Notes under the pieces: generated by a model
What the model was told of the DNA's origin: nothing
Seen by the model: only the letters and a program-made list of their open reading frames with translations
Databases searched by the model: none
Assembly: GCA_017471405.1 (NCBI GenBank)
Contig: JAFUTK010000067.1
Location: 1 to 43,383 of the forward strand
Direction of reading: 5' to 3'
Length of the DNA stretch: 43,383 nt
Source of the DNA: Ruminococcus sp.
GTDB taxonomy: Bacteria > Bacillota > Clostridia > Oscillospirales > Ruminococcaceae
Made by a program: the position numbers and the translations under genes
Shown here: one piece after another, positions 16,621 to 26,017 of the stretch
Layout: each line of letters starts with the position of its first letter
How positions within the stretch are numbered: position 1 is the first letter of the stretch

Positions 16621-18685
16621 ATTGCTCCTCGCCGTCGCTGCGGCCGGCTCTCATTCTCTGCTCATAGTCCTCGGCGGGCATAGGCTTGGCGAAGTAGTAG
16701 CCCTGTATCATATCGCAGCCCTGAGAGGCCAGGAACTCTACCTGCTCCTTCACCTCGACGCCCTCGGCAACGGTGCGCATATTCAGGCTCTTCGCAAGCT
16801 GTATCGCTTCCTTGACCACTATCTCGCCGCGGTCGGTGTCGGCGGCCTCGCCTCGGAAAAACTCCGCGTCCAGCTTCAGCACGTCAAGGGGCATATCCTT
16901 CAGCGAATTGAGGGAGGAATACCCTGAGCCGAAATCGTCCATCGAAACGGCAAAGCCGTACTGCTTCAGCTTGGAGATGGTGTCTATCATGGCTTTCTTG
17001 TCATCGAAGAACGCGCTCTCGGTCAGCTCTATTTCAATGAGCTCGTGAGGTGCGCCCTCCTTGTCCACAGACTTGCAGATCTGCTCTGCCAGGTCGCTTT
17101 CGATAAAGTGTGCCCTAGAAACGTTCACCGATACAGGAACGCATTTCTGCCCCTCGTCCAGCCACTTCTTCTGCGCCCTTGCAACGTGAGATATCATATA
17201 GTGGTCTATCTCGGTGATGAAGCCGTTCTTCTCAAATATGGGGATAAAGCGGTAGGGTGCCAGGAAGCCATATTCCGGGGACTGCCAGCGGATAAGTGCC
17301 TCGGCGCCGCGGAGCTCGTGGGTGCGGGGGTCGTATTTCGGCTGGTAGTAGACCAAGAATTCCTCGTTGTCCAGAGCCTTCTGCTGAAGCTCCTGAACGG
17401 TGTCCGCCCAGCGCTGCTCCTCCACCAGCTTGTCATCGTAGAAGGCATAGGCGGAGGTCTCCTTGCCCTCAAGGGAGGCGCTTGCTGCCCGGGCAAGGTT
17501 GTAGTCGGACTCAACGTCAACGTAGCGGCGGCGGGTGAGGAGGCCTGCCCCCTCCTGTGCGGGGATAAGCACAACTCCCGCGTGGTAGGAGAAGCTGTGC
17601 TCCCTTTCTATCTCAGAAAGTGAAGCGAGAAGTGCGGAAATTCGGGATTTAAGTGTATCCTCATCAGTATATTCCAGCATCAGGGAGAAGCTGTCCTCGG
17701 AGGAATGAGCCAGCAGCTCGCGCTTTCCCAGCTGAGAGGCAAGGCTTGAATATATCCTTCCCAGCACCGATTCCGCCTCGTCTACCGAATGGCAGATGCA
17801 GAAGCGCCTGTACGCCGTAAATACCAGGTCTACGAGGGCGAACTGTTTCCTGGCGTTGCCAAAACGGCGGAGCTTCTGCTCCGAGTGCAGCAGAAACCAC
17901 ATCCAGTTGTTGCCCTTGACCTTCATATCGGTGAAGAACAGCTTGGTGACCTTTCTGCGGTTGACCGCATTGGCAATTGTATGAATGGTCAGCACTATGA
18001 ACACTATAACCAGCAGCGCCAGCATTCCGATAACCAGTATAAGCGTCAGAGCGACATCGGTGCTGCGCATTGTCACGTTTGCTCTGAACACCAGCTCGCT
18101 GCCGTTATCCATCTCCACGGTCAGCCAGACGGGCAGCTGCAGCTGCTCGTTTCCGGAGTTGCTGCTTTTCAGTACCTTGAACATCTGCTTCGCCACAGCC
18201 AAAAGATTTATCTCAACGCTCTGATCCTCGTCGGGTCTGACAAGGTCAATTTCTGTGTCTCTATAGATCGTGGTGGTGACCTCTCCGGTATTATCCTCCT
18301 TGTCCGTGAAAATATTTGAGGAGGCTCCCAGCGAGAGGAGATAGTCGTAGCCCTTATCGGAGCAGGTCATATTTCCATTGGAATAGACAGTGTTGCCCTG
18401 GGCATCTCTGATGAAGTAGTTCATATTTGCCTTGTCAAAGAGCAGGTAGGGCTCTGTCTCGGTGGCAAGCTCCTGATTTATTCTGATAAGGTCGGACTTG
18501 CTGTCGTACTCGTGCTCGATGCCGGAATGGACGGCGAAAAGCACGAACAGCTCAACTATCCCCGCAATTGCCAGCACGCAGAGGCACAGCACGACAAAAT
18601 AAAAAAGTATCGAGAGCCACGTATGGTTTTTTCTTATCTTGAAATATTTTTTATGCTTCTTTATCCTATCCTTCTGTGAGGCCAT
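16619..18685 (-). CDS. Membrane EAL-domain cyclic-di-GMP phosphodiesterase with degenerate GGDEF
   Basis: Predicted to hydrolyse cyclic di-GMP. It has 688 residues: a short basic cytosolic start, a membrane segment (about 25-52), an extracytoplasmic sensor domain to about 205, a second segment (about 208-235), a diguanylate-cyclase-like region with SSEDSF where GGDEF is expected (so probably inactive or regulatory), and an EAL domain from about 428 to 675. The EAL residues needed for metal and substrate appear intact: GAEALIRW, SVNVSR, IELTES, MDDFGSGYSSL, KLDAEFF, AEGVE and IQGYYFAKPMP. It has its own promoter at 18753-18725. The signal sensed cannot be told. Cyclic di-GMP in such bacteria usually affects adhesion or polysaccharide; the sugar transferase nearby is suggestive only. 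Confidence 0.92.
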   Translation of the reverse strand: MASQKDRIKKHKKYFKIRKNHTWLSILFYFVVLCLCVLAIAGIVELFVLFAVHSGIEHEYDSKSDLIRINQELATETEPYLLFDKANMNYFIRDAQGNTVYSNGNMTCSDKGYDYLLSLGASSNIFTDKEDNTGEVTTTIYRDTEIDLVRPDEDQSVEINLLAVAKQMFKVLKSSNSGNEQLQLPVWLTVEMDNGSELVFRANVTMRSTDVALTLILVIGMLALLVIVFIVLTIHTIANAVNRRKVTKLFFTDMKVKGNNWMWFLLHSEQKLRRFGNARKQFALVDLVFTAYRRFCICHSVDEAESVLGRIYSSLASQLGKRELLAHSSEDSFSLMLEYTDEDTLKSRISALLASLSEIEREHSFSYHAGVVLIPAQEGAGLLTRRRYVDVESDYNLARAASASLEGKETSAYAFYDDKLVEEQRWADTVQELQQKALDNEEFLVYYQPKYDPRTHELRGAEALIRWQSPEYGFLAPYRFIPIFEKNGFITEIDHYMISHVARAQKKWLDEGQKCVPVSVNVSRAHFIESDLAEQICKSVDKEGAPHELIEIELTESAFFDDKKAMIDTISKLKQYGFAVSMDDFGSGYSSLNSLKDMPLDVLKLDAEFFRGEAADTDRGEIVVKEAIQLAKSLNMRTVAEGVEVKEQVEFLASQGCDMIQGYYFAKPMPAEDYEQRMRAGRSDGEEQ

Positions 18686-18724
18686 AGGTCTCCCCCCTGA
18701 ATGTAAAGGTCATATCTGATTTTT

Positions 18725-18753
18725 ATTATATAACATTTTCCGGCAGATTACAA
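18725..18753 (-). promoter_or_regulatory. Promoter of the EAL gene
   Basis: On the minus strand, TTGTAA (18753-18748), 17 bases, TATAAT (18730-18725), about 40 bases before the ATG. Confidence 0.72.
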
Positions 18754-18773
18754 GCCCTTTTTTGAGGCCTGCG

Positions 18774-18815
18774 AAAAAAGCCGTTCTCCCCGGGTTTGGT
18801 GGGAAGGACGGCTTT
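18774..18815 (-). terminator. Terminator of glpK
   Basis: On the minus strand, AAAGCCGT (18815-18808), a partly paired GC-rich centre, ACGGCTTT (18784-18777) and further T residues. It lies about 60 bases after the glpK stop. Confidence 0.85.
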
Positions 18816-18872
18816 GATGTTCTGTTGTTTACTTTGCGCAGCGCGCTCCGCGTTCGTTATTGCAGCTTGGCT

Positions 18873-20360
18873 TTACTGCTCCTGCGGCATAGCGCACTTC
18901 ACAGCCTTCTTCCAGCCTGCCAAATGGTCCTCCCTCTGCTTGGGTGTCATAACAGGGGAGAACTTCTCAAAGCTGCCGCCCAGTGACAGCAGCTCGTCCT
19001 TGCCTGACCAGAACCCGCAGGCAAGCCCTGCCAGAAATGCCGCACCGATAGCCGTAGACTCCACGTTCTCCGGTCTTGTTATGTCTATCCCCAGTATGTC
19101 CGACTGGAACTGCATCAGGAAGTTGTTGGAGCTGGCGCCGCCGTCTACTCTCACAGAGCCTAGCCGCCCTACGTCCTCCTCCATAGCGTGGAGCACGTCA
19201 GCTGTCTGATATGCTATGGCTTCCAGCACAGCCCGGACGATGTGAGCTCTGCCGGAGCCCCGGGTCAGCCCGGTGATGACACCCCTTGCCTCCGGCTGCC
19301 AGTAGGGTGCTCCCAGCCCCGTGAACGCCGGAACGATATACACTCCCTCGGTGCTCTCCACCGACATAGCCACCCTCTCGCTCTCTGCGGCGGAGGATAT
19401 GAGCCCCATCTCGTCCCGAAGCCACTTGACCGCTGCCCCGGCAATGAACACCGAGCCCTCCAAAGCGTAGGTAACTTCATTTCCTATTCCCCAGCCGATA
19501 GTGGTCAGAAGTCCGTGGGAGGACGCCGCGGGGATGTCTCCGGTGTTCATCAGCAGGAAGCCGCCGGTGCCGTAGGTGTTTTTGACGTCCCCCTTGGTGA
19601 AGCACTTCTGCCCGAAGAGCGCCGCTTGCTGGTCTCCGGCGCAGCCGGTTATGGGTATCTCCGAACCGAATATATCCGCATCGCAGATGCCTATCTCACC
19701 GCTTGACGGAACTACTTTGGGCAGTATCCTCTCCGGGATACCCAGGAGCCCAAGTATCTCCTTGTCCCATTCCATCCTATGAATATTGTAGAGCATAGTC
19801 CGGGAGGCGTTGGTCATATCGGTGGCGTGGGTCTTGCCGCCGGTGAGCTTCCAAATGAGCCAGCAGTCAACGGTGCCGAAGAGTATCTCCCCCCGCTCCG
19901 CACGCTCCCGCACTCCGGGGACGTTTTGCAGTATCCATTTTATCTTGGTGGCGGAGAAATAGGGGTCAATGAGCAGGCCGGTCTTGTCCCGGAAGAATTT
20001 TTCCAGCCCCTGCTGCTTGTAGCCCTCGCAGATGTCGGCGGTGCGGCGACACTGCCAAACTATGGCGTTGCAGACCGGCTCGCCGGTATTTTTATCCCAG
20101 AGGATAGTGGTCTCCCGCTGATTTGTGATGCCGATAGCGGCGATGTCGTCGGCGGAGGCTCCGCACTTTTCCAGCACGTTTCTTGCTGCCTCCAGCTGGG
20201 AGGAGAATATCTCATTCGCGTCGTGCTCCACCCAGCCGTTGCCGGGGTATATCTGTGTGTATTCTATCTGACTTACTCCCGCAGCTCTGCCGCTTTTCTC
20301 AAACAGCACTGCCCGGGAGGAGGTAGTCCCCTGATCCAGGGAGAGGATATATTTTTTCAT
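18873..20360 (-). CDS. glpK: Glycerol kinase
   Basis: Phosphorylates glycerol to glycerol-3-phosphate with ATP in the cytoplasm. It has 495 residues, normal for FGGY-family GlpK. It begins [20 protein letters not shown] (phosphate loop), then [43 protein letters not shown] and [14 protein letters not shown], and in the second half [36 protein letters not shown] and [30 protein letters not shown] precedes the ATG. It starts 14 bases after the end of radA and has its own terminator. No glycerol facilitator or glycerol-3-phosphate dehydrogenase is in the window, so uptake and further use must be encoded elsewhere. Confidence 0.96.
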   Translation of the reverse strand: MKKYILSLDQGTTSSRAVLFEKSGRAAGVSQIEYTQIYPGNGWVEHDANEIFSSQLEAARNVLEKCGASADDIAAIGITNQRETTILWDKNTGEPVCNAIVWQCRRTADICEGYKQQGLEKFFRDKTGLLIDPYFSATKIKWILQNVPGVRERAERGEILFGTVDCWLIWKLTGGKTHATDMTNASRTMLYNIHRMEWDKEILGLLGIPERILPKVVPSSGEIGICDADIFGSEIPITGCAGDQQAALFGQKCFTKGDVKNTYGTGGFLLMNTGDIPAASSHGLLTTIGWGIGNEVTYALEGSVFIAGAAVKWLRDEMGLISSAAESERVAMSVESTEGVYIVPAFTGLGAPYWQPEARGVITGLTRGSGRAHIVRAVLEAIAYQTADVLHAMEEDVGRLGSVRVDGGASSNNFLMQFQSDILGIDITRPENVESTAIGAAFLAGLACGFWSGKDELLSLGGSFEKFSPVMTPKQREDHLAGWKKAVKCAMPQEQ

Positions 20361-20374
20361 AGCTGTGTTCCTCC

Positions 20375-21748
20375 TTATTTAACAGAATCAAAAGCCTGCC
20401 GCAGGCTCCTTGCCCCCACCAGCTTAATGGAAAACCGCTTCTGGTCTATCCCTTTAAGCGACTGGACGGGAAGTATGCACTTCTCAAAGCCCATACGCTC
20501 AGCCTCTCTGATGCGCTGCTCGGCGTAGCTTATGGCGCGGAGTTCTCCGCCCAATCCTATCTCCCCGAAGGCGATGGTCTTTTCATCGACGGCGATATCG
20601 TTCACCGCCGAGTAGAGCGCCAGCGCTATGGAAAGGTCGGCGGCGGGCTCGTCCAGCTTCATTCCCCCGACTACGTTGAGGTAAACGTCCAGCCCCCCGA
20701 AGAAGAACCCAAGGCGCTTTTCCAGCACCGCGATTATGAGATACAGCCGGTTGTAGTCAAAGCCGTCGGAGGTGCGGCGGGGTGCTGAAAAGCTGCTCTT
20801 TGAAACGAGCGCCTGCACCTCTGCCAGTATGGGGCGGCTGCCCTCCATAACGCAGGCAACGCAAATGCCGGAGACGTCGGTAGGTCTGCCGGAAAGCAGC
20901 AGGGCAGAGGGGTTCTCCACCTCCGCAAGGCCGCGGTCACGCATCTCGAACACGCCTATCTCATTGGTGGAGCCGAAGCGGTTCTTCACCGCCCGGAGTA
21001 TTCGGTAGGAGAGGTTGCGCTGTCCCTCAAAGTAGAGCACCGCATCAACGATGTGCTCCATTACCTTGGGTCCCGCAATGGCGCCGTCCTTGTTGACATG
21101 CCCGACTATGAAGAAGGGTATCTCCTCGCTTTTGGCGGTACGCATAAAGAGATTGGTGCACTCCCTAACCTGCGTTACCGAGCCGGAGGCGGAGGAAAGC
21201 CCCTGAATGCTCATTGTCTGTATCGAGTCGATTATGACTATTTCCGGCTTCTCCTTAACGATAACGTCGCAGATTGCCTCGCAGTCGTTCTCCGCCAGCA
21301 GGTAGAGGTTGTCTGAATCAACGCCCAGACGGGAGGCCCGCAGCTTTATCTGCCTTGCGGACTCCTCTCCCGAGACGTAGAGAATGGTGTGGTCCTCACC
21401 GAGAAACTGGCATATCTGCAATAGTATGGTGGATTTGCCGATGCCCGGCTCACCGCCCAGCAGCACCAGGCTGCCCTTGACTAGCCCTCCCCCGAGGACG
21501 CGGTCAAGCTCGTGGAGGCCGGTTTTGTAGCGTATCTCGTCGCGGCTGGCGTCCACCGAGCCGATGCCAACGATGGCGTCGGATAAGTCCCTAGCAGACC
21601 TTGCCCGCCCCTTGCCGGAGCTGACTGCCGCCGCGGGCGTGCCCTCCTCAAAGGTGTTCCACTCTCCGCAGTTCGGGCATTTGCCGTTCCACTTGGAGGA
21701 TTCGTAGCCGCACTGATTGCAGATGTATATGCTCTTTGGCTTTGCCAT
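20375..21748 (-). CDS. radA: DNA repair protein RadA
   Basis: RecA-like branch-migration helicase used in recombinational repair (also called Sms). It has 457 residues in the usual order: a C4 zinc finger ([21 protein letters not shown], residues 10-30), an ATPase core with Walker [11 protein letters not shown] (about 98) and Walker [11 protein letters not shown], the RadA-specific KNRFG motif ([17 protein letters not shown], about 255), and a Lon-like C-terminal domain with [29 protein letters not shown]. It is the middle gene of an apparent minus-strand unit (SUKH protein, radA, glpK) with gaps of 9 and 14 bases. The mixture of functions suggests co-transcription by position rather than a pathway. 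Confidence 0.96.
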   Translation of the reverse strand: MAKPKSIYICNQCGYESSKWNGKCPNCGEWNTFEEGTPAAAVSSGKGRARSARDLSDAIVGIGSVDASRDEIRYKTGLHELDRVLGGGLVKGSLVLLGGEPGIGKSTILLQICQFLGEDHTILYVSGEESARQIKLRASRLGVDSDNLYLLAENDCEAICDVIVKEKPEIVIIDSIQTMSIQGLSSASGSVTQVRECTNLFMRTAKSEEIPFFIVGHVNKDGAIAGPKVMEHIVDAVLYFEGQRNLSYRILRAVKNRFGSTNEIGVFEMRDRGLAEVENPSALLLSGRPTDVSGICVACVMEGSRPILAEVQALVSKSSFSAPRRTSDGFDYNRLYLIIAVLEKRLGFFFGGLDVYLNVVGGMKLDEPAADLSIALALYSAVNDIAVDEKTIAFGEIGLGGELRAISYAEQRIREAERMGFEKCILPVQSLKGIDQKRFSIKLVGARSLRQAFDSVK

Positions 21749-21757
21749 ATCTTTTCC

Positions 21758-22792
21758 TCACTTGGTCTTGACTATGTATTTTTCGTCGTAGGGCAGCACT
21801 AAGGATTTAAGCCCTGCGCTGAACTCAGCACTGATTATGATACTGCCGCTGCTGACCTTCACCACATTGGTTATCATGCCGTTGCCGTATCTGGAATCCT
21901 TGATGAAGTCCCCGGCCTTGTATTCCGGCTTGGGAGGCAGGGGTATGAACACAGGCTCCGGCGCGGGAGCGGGTGCAGGTGTTGGAGCCGGTGCAGGAGC
22001 CGGTGCGGGTGTAGGTGCCGCAGCGGGCTTGGGCTTTTGCTCCTGCTTGGGCTTGGAAGGCTCCGGCGGGCGGGAAGAGCGCCGCTTGTATCCGATATCC
22101 GAGCTGTACTTTACGCTGTCGAAGGAGCCCCGGGAGATGATCTCTCCCATAATAATACGTCTGAAATGATCCTCCAGCCATTCGGAGAGGGTCAGGTCAT
22201 ACATAATAGGGGAGCCGTTGTGGGAGGGCATCATATTCCAGTCAAGGCAGCCTATCCTGCCGGCCTTTTTCCCCTTGAGCACGATGAAATAGTCATAGGT
22301 GCAGCCGGCAGTGCCTATCATCAGCAGCCCGCGGATAATGTCCGCATTGAGCGTGTCATATTTCTCGTCATAATCCGGGTCGCTGCTGTTTTCGTTGTCC
22401 AGCCTTTCCATTTCGGCTGTCTTTTCGAGGTATGCCGCAAGAGGGTCGTCAAGGTCGAACAGCGTAGGCCCTGGGGAGAGGATATCCTTAAGATACCCGC
22501 GGTTATACTCCTCCATCTTCTCCAGCGAGAACATACCGTAGTCCACGCCGGCGCCGCCGTTGCCTATTTCGGTAAAGAAACGGAAGTACTCCCGGGGGAG
22601 GGTAACGCCTGTGCGCAGCTCAAAATCCCGCACGTTCACAGCGGGGGCAGGCTCCGCAAAGGTGTAGCCGGTCTTGCCCGAGCCGAACACCCGGCGCTGG
22701 GGGTCGGCCTGACCCGCAAGGGCGGCAAGGGTCTTTATCCTCTCGGGGTAGGAGAGGGTGTTTAAATTGTTTGGGATAGCTATATCTGACAA
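21758..22792 (-). CDS. SMI1/KNR4 (SUKH) domain protein with Pro-Ala linker and small C-terminal beta domain
   Basis: A 344-residue soluble protein starting at a TTG (22792) behind GGAGATGATACC. Residues about 40-215 look like a SUKH/SMI1-KNR4 domain: FELRTGVTLPREYFRFFTEIGNGGAG near the start and IGTAGCTYDYFIVLKG, GRIGCLDWN and TLSEWLEDHF later. SUKH domains are often immunity proteins to polymorphic toxins but also occur as general binding domains. There follows a low-complexity linker of alternating Pro and Ala (about residues 255-285). A last domain (AGDFIKDSRYGNGMITNVVK...) resembles the small barrel at the end of UvrD/PcrA helicases. No toxin gene lies beside it, so a housekeeping or repair-linked role next to radA is as likely as immunity. 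Confidence 0.75.
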   Translation of the reverse strand: MSDIAIPNNLNTLSYPERIKTLAALAGQADPQRRVFGSGKTGYTFAEPAPAVNVRDFELRTGVTLPREYFRFFTEIGNGGAGVDYGMFSLEKMEEYNRGYLKDILSPGPTLFDLDDPLAAYLEKTAEMERLDNENSSDPDYDEKYDTLNADIIRGLLMIGTAGCTYDYFIVLKGKKAGRIGCLDWNMMPSHNGSPIMYDLTLSEWLEDHFRRIIMGEIISRGSFDSVKYSSDIGYKRRSSRPPEPSKPKQEQKPKPAAAPTPAPAPAPAPTPAPAPAPEPVFIPLPPKPEYKAGDFIKDSRYGNGMITNVVKVSSGSIIISAEFSAGLKSLVLPYDEKYIVKTK

Positions 22793-22833
22793 GGTATCAT
22801 CTCCAGTCCTTATTTACGGTGTATGCTCCTTTG

Positions 22834-22862
22834 ATTATAACATTTCCCGGGGCTTTAATCAA
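22834..22862 (-). promoter_or_regulatory. Promoter of the SUKH-radA-glpK unit
   Basis: On the minus strand, TTGATT (22862-22857), 17 bases, TATAAT (22839-22834), about 40 bases before the TTG start. Confidence 0.75.
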
Positions 22863-22905
22863 GAGGCTCCGGGAAAAAATTGCGGGCTGCACTTTGTTTT
22901 TTCTC

Positions 22906-22977
22906 GCCGCCTGCGGCGGCTCGGAGTTTACGGAAAATGGTATCTTCCCGCCGCTGGCGGGGAGATACCATTTTCCG
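22906..22977. repeat. Composite hairpin element (copy 3)
   Basis: Small hairpin GCCGCC-TGC-GGCGGC (22906-22920), then TCGGAGTTTA, then a 22-bp stem with a three-base loop. The left arm (22931-22952) starts CGGAAAATGGTATCTTCCC and the right arm (22956-22977) ends ATACCATTTTCCG; one G-T pair is the only imperfection. It sits between divergent promoters, so it is not placed as a terminator for either neighbour. Confidence 0.8.
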
Positions 22978-23017
22978 CTGAAATACAAAGCAGAAACAGG
23001 AAAAAATTGCGGTCTGC

Positions 23018-23046
23018 TTGCAGTGGGGAGGAAAGTGTGGTATAAT
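23018..23046 (+). promoter_or_regulatory. Promoter of the OB-fold gene
   Basis: TTGCAG (23018-23023), 17 bases, TATAAT (23041-23046) with TGTGG in front of the -10. The -35 is weak but the extended -10 is good. Confidence 0.65.
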
Positions 23047-23091
23047 GGCAGCATAAGCCTTATCACCTGCAAAATGAAAGGAAGTATAGCT

Positions 23092-23442
23092 ATGAAGGTC
23101 GAGATCAACGTATGCAACAGATTTTTTGTCAAGGGACGTGTAGCGCGGCTGAACGTCTACGGAAAGGGCAAGGCCTGCAATGTGGTGGTGGCAGCCACAA
23201 ACAAGGACGGCTCAAACGACGATTTCATCTATATCAAGTGCCTGGTGCCGGATATCTTTGATAAGCTGGACGTAGGTATGAAGGTGGAGGTCTACGGTCA
23301 TATAGGCTCCGCCAGCTATAAGGACAGCGAGGGAGAGACCCATTACAATAACAGCAACGACCTCATCGCCGACTGCATCCTCTTTGACGAAACAAAGAGG
23401 GAAACGATAAGGCGGGCTGTGAAGAGGGCATACGACAACTGA
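23092..23442 (+). CDS. Small OB-fold protein, SSB-like
   Basis: A 116-residue protein, MKVEINVCNRFFVKGRVARL..., with the strand pattern of a single-stranded-DNA-binding (SSB-type) OB fold: a first strand pair FFVKGRVARLNVYGKGKACN, a strand VVVAATNKDGSNDDFIYIKCL, then KLDVGMKVEVYGHIGSASY, KDSEGETHY and a final DLIADCILFDE, the positions where SSB has its L45 loop and last strands. It lacks the acidic C-terminal tip (DDDIPF type) that recruits partners in SSB; instead it ends with basic residues (RRAVKRAYDN). It may bind nucleic acid in a special role. The ATG at 23092 has AAAGGA upstream; the longer in-frame opening to 22819 runs through the repeat element and is rejected. Confidence 0.6.
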   Translation: MKVEINVCNRFFVKGRVARLNVYGKGKACNVVVAATNKDGSNDDFIYIKCLVPDIFDKLDVGMKVEVYGHIGSASYKDSEGETHYNNSNDLIADCILFDETKRETIRRAVKRAYDN

Positions 23443-23571
23443 CTTAAAAAAAAGTTTACAAAGTCAAAAATCGGCTTAAAGGTCGGATATTTAACGTAAA
23501 AATGCAGGATTGCAGACCGGAAGTTGCAAAATCGGTCTTTCGGCTCTTTAAAAGAAATGGTGCGATATCTC

Positions 23572-23600
23572 TTGACTTTAAGTGGAAAAAGTACTATAAT
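23572..23600 (+). promoter_or_regulatory. Promoter of serC
   Basis: TTGACT (23572-23577), 17 bases, TATAAT (23595-23600). The leader is about 30 bases, with GGAGG at 23626-23630. Confidence 0.85.
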
Positions 23601-23638
23601 AGTAGTGTTGATTTATTTTTATATTGGAGGTTTTCAAA

Positions 23639-24724
23639 ATGGGTAGAGTTTATAACTTCAGCGCAGGCCCCGCTGTACTTCCTGAGGAAGTGCTCAAAGA
23701 GGCTGCAGAGGAAATGCTCGATTACAAGGGCACCGGTATGTCGGTAATGGAAATGAGCCACCGTTCCAAGGCTTATGACCAGATCATCAAGGACGCAGAG
23801 AAGGATCTCCGCGAGCTGATGAACATTCCTGACAACTACAAGGTTATCTTCCTGCAGGGTGGTGCTTCCCTGGTATTCGCAGAGGTTCCTATGAATCTGA
23901 TGCGCAAGGGCAAGGCTGCTTACATCATCACCGGTCAGTGGGCTAAGAAGGCTGCCGCAGAGGCAGAGAAGTACGGCGAGGTAGTAAGAGTTGCTTCCTC
24001 CGCTGACAAGACCTTCTCCTATATTCCTGACTGCTCCGATCTGGACATTCCCGAGGATGTTGACTATGTTTACATCTGCGAGAACAATACCATCTACGGC
24101 ACCAAGTTCTGGACCCTGCCCAACACCAAGGGCCACGAGCTGGTAGCAGACGTATCCAGCTGCTTCCTGTCCGAGCCTGTTGACGTTTCCAAGTACGGCG
24201 TTATCTACGGCGGCGTTCAGAAGAACGTAGGACCCTCCGGCGTTCAGATCGTAATAGTCAGAGAGGACCTCATTGCTGACGGCCCTGCATTCAAGCAGAC
24301 TCCTACAATGTGCGACTGGAAGATCCAGGCTGACAATGACTCCCTCTACAACACTCCTCCCTGCTACGGCATCTACATCTGCGGCAAGGTGTTCAAGTGG
24401 ATCAAGAAGATGGGCGGTCTCGAGGGCATGAAGGCTCACAACGAGAAGAAGGCCAAGATCCTCTACGATTTCCTCGACGAGAGCAAGATGTTCAAGGGCA
24501 CAGTTGTCAAGGAGGACCGCTCCATTATGAACGTTCCCTTCGTAACCGGCAACGAGGAGCTTGACAAGAAGTTCGTAGCAGAGGCTAAGGCTGCCGGCTT
24601 TGAGAACCTCAAGGGTCACAGAACCGTCGGCGGTATGAGAGCTTCCATCTACAACGCTATGCCTATCGAGGGCGTTGAGAAGCTGGTAGAGTTCATGAAG
24701 AAGTTCGAGGCTGAGAATTCATAA
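23639..24724 (+). CDS. serC: Phosphoserine aminotransferase
   Basis: PLP enzyme that converts 3-phosphohydroxypyruvate and glutamate to phosphoserine and 2-oxoglutarate in serine synthesis. It has 361 residues, normal for SerC. It starts MGRVYNFSAGPAVLPEEVL, then GTGMSVMEMSHRSKAY, FLQGGASLVFAEVPMNL, DVSSCFLSEPVDVSKYGVIYGG, the likely PLP lysine in GGVQKNVGPSGV, and the C-terminal GFENLKGHRTVGGMRASIYNAMP that binds the phosphate. The ATG at 23639 is set by GGAGG eight bases upstream. It is followed by serA 81 bases on, with a terminator-like hairpin between, so SerA may be made at a different level from SerC. Confidence 0.96.
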   Translation: MGRVYNFSAGPAVLPEEVLKEAAEEMLDYKGTGMSVMEMSHRSKAYDQIIKDAEKDLRELMNIPDNYKVIFLQGGASLVFAEVPMNLMRKGKAAYIITGQWAKKAAAEAEKYGEVVRVASSADKTFSYIPDCSDLDIPEDVDYVYICENNTIYGTKFWTLPNTKGHELVADVSSCFLSEPVDVSKYGVIYGGVQKNVGPSGVQIVIVREDLIADGPAFKQTPTMCDWKIQADNDSLYNTPPCYGIYICGKVFKWIKKMGGLEGMKAHNEKKAKILYDFLDESKMFKGTVVKEDRSIMNVPFVTGNEELDKKFVAEAKAAGFENLKGHRTVGGMRASIYNAMPIEGVEKLVEFMKKFEAENS

Positions 24725-24742
24725 TCCAAAATTAGTAACACC

Positions 24743-24785
24743 GTGAGGGCTGCTGCATCGGGCAGCTTGCCCTCACTTATTTTTC
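24743..24785 (+). terminator. Terminator or attenuator between serC and serA
   Basis: GTGAGGGC (24743-24750) and GCTGC (24752-24756) pair with GCAGC (24762-24766) and GCCCTCAC (24769-24776), followed by TTATTTTT. I see no separate promoter between it and serA, so serA probably depends on readthrough. Confidence 0.75.
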
Positions 24786-24805
24786 AGGAAAGAGGTATGA
24801 TCACA

Positions 24806-25957
24806 ATGGCAGATATACTCACACTCAATAAAATCGCCGCTGTCGGCACTGACAGACTGGGTGCAGGCTACAATGTAACTGACACCTGCGACGCTCCCGA
24901 CGCTATTATGGTGCGTTCCGCAAAGATGCACGATATGGAATTCAAGGATAACCTCCTTGCCATCGCAAGAGCAGGCGCAGGCACCAACAATATCCCTGTT
25001 GACAAGTGCGCAGAGCAGGGCATCGTTGTTTTCAACACCCCCGGCGCAAACGCAAACGCAGTTAAGGAGCTGGCTGTTGCAGGCCTGCTGCTGGCTTCCA
25101 GAAAGATCCCCGAGGCTATCGAGTGGGCTAAGACCCTCAAGGGCAACGGCGCAGAGGTCGGCAAGATGGTAGAGAAAGGCAAGAGCAACTTCGCCGGCAT
25201 CGAGATCATGGGCAAGACCCTTGGACTTATCGGTCTGGGCGCTATCGGCGGAAAGCTTGCCAACATCGCTATCTCTCTGGGTATGGACGTTATCGGCTAC
25301 GACCCCTTCCTTTCGGTAAACGCAGCCCTCAACCTCAAGCCCCAGGTAAAGGTAACAAACAACATCAATGATGTATATGCAGCAGCTGATTTCCTTTCGC
25401 TGCACCTGCCCTACAATGCTGATACAAAGGACACCATCAACAAGGATACCCTTGCACTCTGCAAGGACGGTGTACGCATCCTGAACTTCGCAAGAGGCGA
25501 GCTGGTCAATGCTGAGGCTATCATCGAGGCTCTGGGCAGCGGCAAGGTAGCAAGATACGTTGTTGACTTCCCCGGCGACGAGGTGCTGGGCGTTGAGAAC
25601 GTTGTAGCTATCCCTCACCTGGGCGCTTCCACTGAGGAGTCCGAGGACAACTGCGCTGTTATGGCTGCCGATGAGCTTAAGGCTTACATCGAGCGCGGCG
25701 CTATCATCAACTCGGTGAACTTCCCCAATGCAGAGCTGGCTAAGACCGGTGATGCACTGGTTTGCGTACTGCACAAGAACGTTCCCGCTCTGATCTCCCA
25801 GATCACTACCGCTGTTGCCGACAAGGGCGCCAACATTGAGAATATGGTGAACAAGAGCAAGAAGGACTGGAGCTACACTATCCTCGACGTTACCGGCGCA
25901 GCCGATATCGACGCTATCAAGGCCATCGAGGGCGTTGTAAGAGTCCGCGTACTCTGA
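24806..25957 (+). CDS. serA: D-3-phosphoglycerate dehydrogenase
   Basis: NAD-dependent first enzyme of serine synthesis: 3-phosphoglycerate to 3-phosphohydroxypyruvate. It has 383 residues. Features are IARAGAGTNNIPVDKCAEQGIVVFNTPGANANAVKELAV, the nucleotide fold GKTLGLIGLGAIGGKLANIA, the catalytic Arg in LNFARGELV and the catalytic His in IPHLGASTEESEDNC. A single C-terminal ACT domain (about 305-383: VCVLHKNVPALISQITTAVADKGANIENM) probably gives serine feedback. ATG 24806 is chosen over 24797 because AAAGAGG (24789-24795) touches the earlier ATG but sits ten bases before the later one. It is linked to serC upstream and followed by a strong terminator. The phosphoserine phosphatase is not in the window. 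Confidence 0.95.
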   Translation: MADILTLNKIAAVGTDRLGAGYNVTDTCDAPDAIMVRSAKMHDMEFKDNLLAIARAGAGTNNIPVDKCAEQGIVVFNTPGANANAVKELAVAGLLLASRKIPEAIEWAKTLKGNGAEVGKMVEKGKSNFAGIEIMGKTLGLIGLGAIGGKLANIAISLGMDVIGYDPFLSVNAALNLKPQVKVTNNINDVYAAADFLSLHLPYNADTKDTINKDTLALCKDGVRILNFARGELVNAEAIIEALGSGKVARYVVDFPGDEVLGVENVVAIPHLGASTEESEDNCAVMAADELKAYIERGAIINSVNFPNAELAKTGDALVCVLHKNVPALISQITTAVADKGANIENMVNKSKKDWSYTILDVTGAADIDAIKAIEGVVRVRVL

Positions 25958-25973
25958 TATAGGTAACATAGGC

Positions 25974-26002
25974 AAGAGCCGCTGTTTTATGCGGCTCTTT
26001 TT
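25974..26002 (+). terminator. Terminator of serA
   Basis: AAGAGCCGC (25974-25982), loop, GCGGCTCTT (25991-25999) and TTT. It ends only a few bases before the ribosome binding site of the next gene. Confidence 0.9.
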
Positions 26003-26017
26003 GTTAGGAGGTATCCC

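Noticed and set aside
21952-22020. DNA tandem repeat array
   Set aside because: It is the coding sequence of the Pro-Ala linker of the SUKH protein, so protein low complexity explains it.
24773-25975. Open frame of 400 codons opposite serA
   Set aside because: Shadow of serA; low-complexity Val/Asn/Ser composition without domains.
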